Shown here: piece by piece, positions 15,576-20,842 of the stretch
Layout: each line of letters opens with the position of its first letter
How positions within the stretch are numbered: position 1 is the first letter of the stretch
Assembly (NCBI GenBank): GCA_902795955.1
Contig: CADBNJ010000196.1
Coordinates: 1-20,842 of the forward strand
DNA length: 20,842 bases
Direction: 5' to 3'
From: Oscillospiraceae bacterium
GTDB lineage: Bacteria > Bacillota > Clostridia > Saccharofermentanales > Saccharofermentanaceae
Translations under genes and position numbers: made by a program
Notes under the pieces: model-generated
What the model was told of the DNA's origin: nothing
The model's input: the letters and a program-made list of their open reading frames with translations, nothing else
Database searches by the model: none

Positions 15576-16207
15576 CCCGGATAAGCAGACAGCAGAGGGC
15601 TGATGATACGGTAAGAGCGCTCAGGCAGGCTTTCCCGGATGCCTGCTGTTCGCTTGATTACGACCTCCCAGAGCGGCTCGCCATAAGAGGTATTCTGTCG
15701 GCCCAGTGCACGGATAAGAGAGTCAACATAACCGCTGCTGAACTGTTCGCGAGATTTCCTTCCATGAACGATCTGAAGGATGCGGATGAGGATGAAGTGG
15801 CGGGTATTATAAGGCCGTGCGGTCTTACAAAGTCCAAGACGGCGGCAGTCATGGATTTTGCATCGCGCTACTGCGGCAAATGGAGCGGCAGGGTCCCTGA
15901 CGACGTCGGGAGCCTTATGGAGTGCAAAGGCGTTGGCAGGAAGATCGCCAACCTCATAGTCGGTGAAGTCTACAATATACCGGCCATCGTCGTTGACACG
16001 CACTGTAAGCGCGTCGCGTACCGCGTGGGACTTACGGATAATACTGATCCCGACAAGGTGCTTACGGACCTTGACAAGGTCATCAGAGACGAAGATAAGA
16101 TAGCATTCGGCCACCTGGCTGTCGAACTTGGAAGGACTTACTGCAAGGCAGGCAGCCCTGACTGCTCATCATGTCCGCTCGCCGGTATCTGCAGGAAGAG
16201 AGTGTAA
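15572..16207 (+). CDS. nth: Endonuclease III (DNA glycosylase/AP lyase)
   Basis: A 211-residue HhH-GPD base-excision enzyme that removes oxidised pyrimidines and cleaves the abasic site. The helix-hairpin-helix is MECKGVGRKIANLIVG, with the Schiff-base Lys124. The catalytic Asp142 is in VVDTHCKRVAYR. The 18-residue spacing matches Lys120/Asp138 of E. coli Nth. The [4Fe-4S] cluster ligands are Cys191, Cys198, Cys201 and Cys207 (C-x6-C-x2-C-x5-C). LSAQCTDKRVN replaces the usual LSAQATDxxVN. Start ATG at 15572 forms an ATGA overlap with the kinase stop, indicating coupling. The next gene, recG, begins 5 bases after its stop, so this is part of a co-transcribed repair pair. Confidence 0.96.
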   Translation: MTRISRQQRADDTVRALRQAFPDACCSLDYDLPERLAIRGILSAQCTDKRVNITAAELFARFPSMNDLKDADEDEVAGIIRPCGLTKSKTAAVMDFASRYCGKWSGRVPDDVGSLMECKGVGRKIANLIVGEVYNIPAIVVDTHCKRVAYRVGLTDNTDPDKVLTDLDKVIRDEDKIAFGHLAVELGRTYCKAGSPDCSSCPLAGICRKRV

Positions 16208-16212
16208 CTCAT

Positions 16213-18336
16213 ATGGCAAAAGTCACTCTTGATTCACTTGTATCGGAGCTCTACGGGATAGGTCCCAAAAAGGCGGAGAAGCTGGAAGTCCTTGAGATAA
16301 GGACCGTATTTGACCTGATCTATTATCTGCCCCGGAGATATGAGGACTGGAGGCTCGGGAAGCATTTCGCAGTGTGCGGTGACGGGGAGGAGTGTTCCTT
16401 CAACGCCTATGTGGCGACATCTCCGCAGATGAATCCCAGGAGCAGGACACGCAATGTGTCATTCTTTCTCGAAGACGACAAGGCAAGGATAAGAGTGACT
16501 TTCTTCAATGCCCCTTACATTACGGGTAAGTTCGCAAGGGGCGATGAGGTCTTCGTCCACGGGAAGATACAGTACTATAACGGGCGTCCGACGCTCGTAA
16601 ATCCGTATATCGAACACATATCCAAGGTCGATGAGGAATCACTCATCAAGCCTGTTTATCACCAGACTGCCGGCGTATATTCAAGGGATCTGTCCAAGTG
16701 GATCAGGACGGCGCTTGAGCTGTGCGGCGATCAGATCCCCGATGTTATTCCTTCCGCGCTTGCCCGAAAGCATGACCTCGTCAGTCCGAAGGAAGCTCTG
16801 AGACTTGTTCACTTTCCGTCTTCACCCGAGGATGCGGAGCGGGGCAGGATAAGGATGGCATATGAGGAGCTGATCCTCCTCGGTATCGGAATGGCGATGC
16901 AGAAGGATCATTCAGATACGGTCAAGGCGCCGGTCGTGGTTCCTCATAACATATCTCCCGATGTTCAGAAGCGCTGGAAAAGGGTTCTTGGCAACCTGGG
17001 CTTCTCACTTACCGGAGACCAGCGTCAGGCGATAGCAGAGATACAGAAGGACCTTATGAGTGACATGCCGATGAACAGGCTCGTTCAGGGAGACGTAGGC
17101 TCCGGCAAGACGGCAGTAGCCGTATTATCCATGGCGATGACTGCGCTCATGGGCAGGCAGTCGGTCCTTCTGGCGCCCACTTCTGTACTTGCCAAGCAGC
17201 ACTATGATACGGCAACGGCAATGCTGAGCGGAAGCGGGATCGGAGTATCACTCCTTCTCGGCAAGACAAAGGCATCAGAGAAGAAGGCCGTCAAAGAGGC
17301 GATACAGAGCGGCGAAGCTCAGGTCGTGATCGGCACCCACGCTCTGCTCACGGACGATGTCAGATTCGGCAATCTCGCACTTGTAATAGCGGATGAGCAG
17401 CACAGATTCGGCGTAAGGCAGCGGGAGAAGCTTCTGCTGTCCTCTGATACTCATTCCGTACACAATCTCGTTATGACGGCTACCCCGATCCCCAGGACTC
17501 TGGCGATGGTCATTTATTCAGACATGCAGACTTCGATAATCAGGCAGAAGCCTGCAGGCCGCAAGCCGGTGTCGACTCACTTTCTCCCGTCAAAGGATGA
17601 CGAGGCAATATACGGTGCGATACGTGCTAAGCTCAAGGCAGGAGAACAGGTGTACATCGTCTGTGCCAAAGTCGATGAGGATGAGGACGAGATCTACGAT
17701 GATAACATGATCGGAATGTCCGAAGGCGGCAATATCATAAGCGTCAAAGAGATGAAGAAGCTGCTGGATTCCAAGGGGATAACACCGCAGTACAAATGCG
17801 AGATAATGTACGGTGCACTGCCCGAGAAGAAGAAACTCGCCGTCATGGAGCAGTTCTCTTCAGGTGAGATAAAGATACTTGTATCAACAACGGTAATCGA
17901 GGTCGGTGTTGATAATCCCAATGCCAATCTGATAGTGATAATGGATGCTGACAGATTCGGACTGTCGACGCTCCATCAGCTCAGGGGACGTGTTGGGCGG
18001 TCTGATAAGGATGCCTACTGCATACTTGTATCTGAGAGCAGGTCAGAGGTGGCATTGCAGAGGATGAAGATGATGTGTGAATCTACCGACGGATTCGAGC
18101 TCGCGGAAGCCGATCTGAAGCTCCGCGGACCGGGTGACTTCTTCGGAACGAGACAGCATGGTATCCCGTCGCTCAGGGCTGCCAATCTGTACACGGATCT
18201 GCCGCTTGTCAAAGAGGCTTTGGAGTTTGCAAATGATGCGATAGCCAATGCTGAACCTGAAGAGAAGGAACGGATCACATCTGCCGTTAAGACGCTGTTC
18301 GAACTGAGATTCGGTTCGCACCTGGGAGGTATATGA
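16213..18336 (+). CDS. recG: ATP-dependent DNA helicase RecG
   Basis: A 707-residue superfamily 2 helicase that remodels stalled replication forks and Holliday junctions. The N-terminal part holds an OB-fold wedge domain (around SFFLEDDKARIRVTFFN and GDEVFVHGKIQYYNGRP). The helicase core has GDVGSGKT (293-300), DEQH (394-397), MTATPIPRT, STTVIEVGVDNPNA and QLRGRVGR, followed by the TRG region (GDFFGTRQHG). An in-frame ATG at 16171 would add 14 residues and overlap nth. I chose ATG 16213 because it starts MAKVTLDSLVSELYGIG, a normal RecG beginning, and follows the nth stop by 5 bases with AGGAAGAG upstream. The common VDVPNA motif is VDNPNA here, a minor change. Confidence 0.95.
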   Translation: MAKVTLDSLVSELYGIGPKKAEKLEVLEIRTVFDLIYYLPRRYEDWRLGKHFAVCGDGEECSFNAYVATSPQMNPRSRTRNVSFFLEDDKARIRVTFFNAPYITGKFARGDEVFVHGKIQYYNGRPTLVNPYIEHISKVDEESLIKPVYHQTAGVYSRDLSKWIRTALELCGDQIPDVIPSALARKHDLVSPKEALRLVHFPSSPEDAERGRIRMAYEELILLGIGMAMQKDHSDTVKAPVVVPHNISPDVQKRWKRVLGNLGFSLTGDQRQAIAEIQKDLMSDMPMNRLVQGDVGSGKTAVAVLSMAMTALMGRQSVLLAPTSVLAKQHYDTATAMLSGSGIGVSLLLGKTKASEKKAVKEAIQSGEAQVVIGTHALLTDDVRFGNLALVIADEQHRFGVRQREKLLLSSDTHSVHNLVMTATPIPRTLAMVIYSDMQTSIIRQKPAGRKPVSTHFLPSKDDEAIYGAIRAKLKAGEQVYIVCAKVDEDEDEIYDDNMIGMSEGGNIISVKEMKKLLDSKGITPQYKCEIMYGALPEKKKLAVMEQFSSGEIKILVSTTVIEVGVDNPNANLIVIMDADRFGLSTLHQLRGRVGRSDKDAYCILVSESRSEVALQRMKMMCESTDGFELAEADLKLRGPGDFFGTRQHGIPSLRAANLYTDLPLVKEALEFANDAIANAEPEEKERITSAVKTLFELRFGSHLGGI

Positions 18337-18337
18337 C

Positions 18338-18907
18338 ATGCCGAGAGTAGTGACCGGTAAATACAGAGGCACAGTTCTCTTCGCTCCCAAGGGGGACATG
18401 ACGAGACCGACGACTGACAAGGTGAAGGAATCGCTGTTCTCGATAATCCAGCATAGGGTCCCGGACGCGCAGTTCCTTGACCTTTTTGCCGGCAGCGGAC
18501 AGATAGGTATCGAAGCCGTAAGCCGCGGTGCGGAGTCCGCCGTTCTTGTCGACAAAGGCGGCGAACAGATATCTGTGATCAAGCGTAATCTCGGGAAGAT
18601 CAGAGCAGATAAGGATGATTCGTTCAGGATAATAAGGGCGCCATACGACAAGGCCTTGGATATGCTCGGCGAAGAAGGCCGGAAGTTCGATCTGATATAT
18701 ATGGATCCGCCGTACAGGATGGCTGAGGAGGCGGCAATACGCGCGATAGGCAAAGTCATTCAATACGGTCTTCTCGGGGATGACGGCATGCTCATGTGCG
18801 AACACGCGTCGGATGTTGATTTCGATGTGTCCAAAATGAGCGGTTTGAAAGCGGTTCGTTCTTGTAGTTACGGGCTTACAGTGATAACATTTTTCTGTAA
18901 GGAATGA
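18338..18907 (+). CDS. rsmD: 16S rRNA (guanine-966-N2)-methyltransferase RsmD
   Basis: A 189-residue class I SAM methyltransferase modifying G966 of 16S rRNA. It has the family N-terminus MPRVVTGKYRG, the segment RPTTDKVKESLFSII, the SAM loop LDLFAGSGQIGIEAVSRGA and the catalytic DPPY at 123-126. Length is normal. A GGGAGGT ribosome binding site lies about 8 bases before the ATG, within the last codons of recG; the stop of recG is one base away. The gene order recG-rsmD-coaD is common in Firmicutes and supports all three calls. Confidence 0.95.
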   Translation: MPRVVTGKYRGTVLFAPKGDMTRPTTDKVKESLFSIIQHRVPDAQFLDLFAGSGQIGIEAVSRGAESAVLVDKGGEQISVIKRNLGKIRADKDDSFRIIRAPYDKALDMLGEEGRKFDLIYMDPPYRMAEEAAIRAIGKVIQYGLLGDDGMLMCEHASDVDFDVSKMSGLKAVRSCSYGLTVITFFCKE

Positions 18908-18912
18908 CAATT

Positions 18913-18918
18913 GGAGGT
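18913..18918 (+). promoter_or_regulatory. Ribosome binding site fixing the TTG start of coaD
   Basis: GGAGGT stands 7 bases before the TTG at 18926. An upstream in-frame TTG at 18911 overlaps this site and cannot use it, so the downstream TTG is the better start. Confidence 0.85.
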
Positions 18919-18925
18919 CCAAGGA

Positions 18926-19414
18926 TTGAAGGTTCTTTTATTTCCGGGAAGTTTTGACCCGTTCACGAGAGGTCACCGTGACATAGCAAGGCGTGCCGCG
19001 AAGGTATGTGATAAGCTCTATGTGGCTGTAATGGAGAATTCCGCGAAGAAGACTGTCTTTACGCTTGAAGAGAGAGAAGAACTTGTCAAGCGTTCTTTGA
19101 CAAATTATGATAATATAGAAGTGATCAGTTCCACCGGACTTCTGGTAGATCTCTACAGGCAGCTTGGCTGCTGTGCGGTAGTGAGGGGTATCAGGTCCGA
19201 GTCGGATTTCCGATATGAAGCAGAACTGGCATTGGCGAACAGGCTCCTCTGTCCTGAGTATGACTGTTTGCTCCTGCCCTGCAGAGACGATATGTCTCTC
19301 ATCAGTTCGAGCATAGTTAAGGAAGTGGGACACTATGGCGGAGACATCTCCAAGATGGTTCCTTCTGAGATAGTTGACACAGTAAAAGACAAGTTAATGA
19401 AAGGCAGGGTTTAA
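18926..19414 (+). CDS. coaD: Phosphopantetheine adenylyltransferase CoaD
   Basis: A 162-residue nucleotidyltransferase that transfers AMP to 4'-phosphopantetheine, the penultimate step of coenzyme A synthesis. The TTG start gives MKVLLFPGSFDPFTRGHRDI, which is the standard CoaD beginning and includes the T-x-x-G-H nucleotide-binding motif. Other signatures are NSAKKTVFTLEEREELV, VVRGIRSESDFRYEAELA with the substrate-binding Arg residues, and LISSSIVKEV near the C-terminus. Length matches the family (about 160). It follows rsmD by 18 bases and precedes the coiled-coil gene by 4, continuing the same unit. The rare TTG start may lower expression relative to its neighbours, but the ribosome binding site is strong. 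Confidence 0.96.
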   Translation: MKVLLFPGSFDPFTRGHRDIARRAAKVCDKLYVAVMENSAKKTVFTLEEREELVKRSLTNYDNIEVISSTGLLVDLYRQLGCCAVVRGIRSESDFRYEAELALANRLLCPEYDCLLLPCRDDMSLISSSIVKEVGHYGGDISKMVPSEIVDTVKDKLMKGRV

Positions 19415-19418
19415 ACAA

Positions 19419-19901
19419 ATGGAAAACGGCGGCAGTCAGGGACGTTATGATCCCATCAAGCACATTGATTTTCTCATCGATACGGTAAAGGATGCTTCAA
19501 GCGTACCTTTCTCCGACAAGTGTTCTATTGAGAGAGCAGAGACGATCAACTCGCTCGAAGCATTGAGAAATCAGCTTCCTCCTTCAGTCGCACAGGCTAA
19601 CGATATCGTTGCAAGAGCACAGGATATCATCAACACGGCCCGTGAGAAGAACAAGAAGATACTTGATGACGCCAACAGAATGTATGCCATGAAGGTCAAT
19701 GATCACGAGATCACAAGGGGAGCCAGGGAAGAGGCTGCGAACATCATTGCCAATGCGGAAGCACAGGCAGAGGAGCTCCGCCGCAATGCTCACCTCTATG
19801 TTAAGAGCCTTCTCGAGAATGTTAACAACACGATGAGCGACTGCGTTGCACGTGTTCAGATGAATCTCAAGGAGATCGATACGACAATAGATCATGATTG
19901 A
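19419..19901 (+). CDS. Small coiled-coil protein (DivIVA-like or ATPase subunit-like), function unknown
   Basis: A 160-residue soluble protein with no signal peptide or membrane helix. Residues about 1-50 form a short N-terminal region (YDPIKHIDFLIDTVKDA). Residues about 56-130 are a long Ala/Glu/Arg/Lys-rich coiled coil with repeating patterns such as ARAQDIINTAREKNKKIL and GAREEAANIIANAEAQAEEL. These resemble the stalk helices of F/V-type ATPase subunits and the coiled coils of DivIVA-like proteins. That resemblance is common for such sequences and does not prove a link. Similar proteins of unknown role lie next to coaD in various Clostridia, to my recollection. It is the last gene of the unit, 4 bases after coaD and just before a terminator. 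A scaffold role at the membrane or septum is possible but unproven. Confidence 0.8.
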   Translation: MENGGSQGRYDPIKHIDFLIDTVKDASSVPFSDKCSIERAETINSLEALRNQLPPSVAQANDIVARAQDIINTAREKNKKILDDANRMYAMKVNDHEITRGAREEAANIIANAEAQAEELRRNAHLYVKSLLENVNNTMSDCVARVQMNLKEIDTTIDHD

Positions 19902-19928
19902 GTCGTGAACAATATTTGGTATTGCCGG

Positions 19929-19957
19929 CCGCCTGCAGTGATGCGGGCGGATTTTTG
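19929..19957 (+). terminator. Intrinsic terminator closing the ftsZ-coaD unit
   Basis: Arms CCGCCTGC (19929-19936) and GCGGGCGG (19943-19950) pair over 8 positions, including one T-G wobble, around the loop AGTGAT. They are followed directly by ATTTTTG. This lies 27 bases after the last stop codon and separates the long plus-strand unit from the final gene. Confidence 0.9.
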
Positions 19958-20052
19958 TTGTGGGGCAGGGGAGCAGAGTTTGGTACTGCAACCGTCTCAT
20001 ACAAAGGATCGTCCTTAGCTTAGTGACATTGGGTTTTCGTCGTTTTTGCAAT

Positions 20053-20061
20053 TGTTATAAT
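20053..20061 (+). promoter_or_regulatory. Extended -10 promoter of the cell-wall repeat gene
   Basis: TGTTATAAT combines a perfect -10 hexamer (20056-20061) with the TG of an extended -10. No good -35 stands 16-18 bases upstream, which is typical for extended -10 promoters. A start near 20068 would leave a leader of about 53 bases before the ATG at 20121. The 5-base inverted repeat AAGGA-TCG-TCCTT at 20004-20016 lies further upstream. I cannot show that it is an operator. Confidence 0.6.
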
Positions 20062-20120
20062 CCCCGATATTTGATATATTTATCCTTGTATGTTCCCAAG
20101 AATAACAAGGAGGATCAATT

Positions 20121-20840
20121 ATGATGAGGGTAAAGAAGATCTCTGCGATGATCCTTACTGTCATTATGATGGTAAGCATGATCCCGGCAATGGTATTTGC
20201 TGCGCAGAAGGACGGCTGGAAGCAGTCAGGTTCTTACTGGTACTTCTATGAGAATGGTAAGAAGGTAACCGGTTGGAAGCAGATCGATAAGAAGTGGTAT
20301 TTCTTCTCCGACACCGGCAGTATGATCGCGAATGAATCTGTAATGACAGGGGGGAAGGCATATCTCCTCGGCAGCAGCGGTGCGATGGTTACAAAAAAGG
20401 GATGGGCTAAGGTAAAGGATTCTTCTACTCCTGACAGATACGCATGGTTCTATCTTAAGTCCGGCGGAGTCTGCACTACAGGCTGGAAGAAGATAGACGG
20501 CAAGTGGTATTTCTTTTATGACGTTGGCTATTACGCAGAATACTATGGTATCGGCAGGATGGTAGATGTACCGACAGCTCAGTGTGATGACGGTAAGGTC
20601 TATGCTTTCAACGGTAACGGAAGCCTCGTAACGAAGACGGGATGGGTCTCTCTTAAATGGCATGGTGATACGTATTGGTTTTATATGAAGAAGGGCGGCG
20701 TATGCACATTAGGCTGGAAGAAGATAGGCGGTAAATGGTATTATTTCGATTCTCACGGACCTATGCTCAGCAACACCACCAGAGTGATCGACGGCAAGAA
20801 TTACAAGTTTAACAAGAGCGGTGTTTGCACAAACCCGTAA
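20121..20840 (+). CDS. Secreted cell-wall-binding repeat protein (choline-binding-like), no catalytic domain
   Basis: A 239-residue exported protein. A signal peptide with the basic start MMRVKK and a Met/Ile-rich core ends in VFA followed by AQ (cleavage after about residue 27). Everything after it is aromatic glycine-tryptophan repeats of the cell-wall/choline/glucan-binding type, with units such as GWKQIDKKWYFF (51-62), GWKKIDGKWYFF (121-132) and GWKKIGGKWYYF (198-209). A longer unit of about 78-80 residues, TKKGW to KWYFF (91-132), recurs at 171-209. VCT appears at 117, 194 and 235, so three Cys are conserved. No amidase, glucosidase or other enzyme domain is present. The ribosome binding site AAGGAGG lies 7 bases before the ATG. 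It has its own promoter after a terminator. Likely bound non-covalently to surface polymers; the ligand is unknown. Confidence 0.9.
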   Translation: MMRVKKISAMILTVIMMVSMIPAMVFAAQKDGWKQSGSYWYFYENGKKVTGWKQIDKKWYFFSDTGSMIANESVMTGGKAYLLGSSGAMVTKKGWAKVKDSSTPDRYAWFYLKSGGVCTTGWKKIDGKWYFFYDVGYYAEYYGIGRMVDVPTAQCDDGKVYAFNGNGSLVTKTGWVSLKWHGDTYWFYMKKGGVCTLGWKKIGGKWYYFDSHGPMLSNTTRVIDGKNYKFNKSGVCTNP

Positions 20841-20842
20841 AG

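Noticed and set aside
15482..16114. Minus-strand open frame of 210 codons opposite the kinase end and nth
   Set aside because: The plus strand here encodes an intact endonuclease III with all catalytic residues; the antisense frame has no motif.
16171..16212. Upstream ATG start for recG
   Set aside because: It would add 14 residues encoded within nth, without homology to RecG beginnings. ATG 16213 is better placed.
18043..18759. Minus-strand open frame of 238 codons across the recG-rsmD junction
   Set aside because: It overlaps two well-supported genes on the other strand, and its composition is that of an antisense shadow.
20004..20016. Inverted repeat AAGGA-TCG-TCCTT as an operator
   Set aside because: Arms are only 5 bases with no extension, which is easily found by chance; no regulator can be linked to it.
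1..20842. A mobile element, CRISPR array, phage or defence system
   Set aside because: No transposase, integrase, terminal inverted repeats, spaced repeats or defence-type domains are visible. The genes form an ordinary chromosomal core cluster.

Overview
The window looks like a chromosomal piece of a low-to-mid GC Firmicute, most likely class Clostridia. The evidence is a Gram-positive style dcw (division and cell wall) cluster, a DivIB-type FtsQ, a PASTA-containing class B PBP, strong AGGAGG ribosome binding sites, frequent GTG/TTG starts, a choline-binding-like cell-wall repeat protein, and lipoproteins with classical lipoboxes. MurE carries the DNPR signature of meso-diaminopimelate ligases, so the peptidoglycan is probably mDAP-type. 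The genus cannot be named from the sequence alone.

Layout. (1) 1-1194, minus strand: two tandem, paralogous lipoprotein genes. The second runs off the left edge. They are expressed away from the dcw cluster from an extended -10 promoter. (2) 1195-1408: a compact divergent regulatory region with back-to-back promoters and three 10-bp repeats just downstream of the mraZ promoter, a good candidate MraZ operator. (3) 1409-11185, plus strand: mraZ, rsmH, ftsL-like, class B PBP, murE, ftsW/rodA-family SEDS gene, murG, ftsQ/divIB. Genes are tightly packed and several overlap. (4) 11186-11389: AT-rich leader, then ftsZ, nrdR, an OmpR-family response regulator with its sensor kinase, nth, recG, rsmD, coaD and a small coiled-coil protein, ending at a clear intrinsic terminator (19929-19957). 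(5) 20053-20840: an independently transcribed secreted protein made only of a signal peptide and aromatic cell-wall-binding repeats.

How the genes work together. mraZ is the probable autoregulator. ftsL, divIB, the PBP and the SEDS protein would form the septal peptidoglycan synthase, fed by MurE and MurG, with FtsZ as scaffold. The recG-rsmD-coaD block is housekeeping. No mraY, murF, murD, murC or ftsA lies in this cluster.

I see no mobile element, CRISPR array, tRNA/rRNA or evident new defence or biosynthetic system. The parts most worth a second look are the duplicated tail-like motif in FtsZ, the KTS replacement of the KTG box in the PBP, the tandem two-domain lipoproteins divergent from mraZ, and the long charged cytoplasmic extensions of FtsL and DivIB. 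No gene-free stretch exceeds 300 bases.
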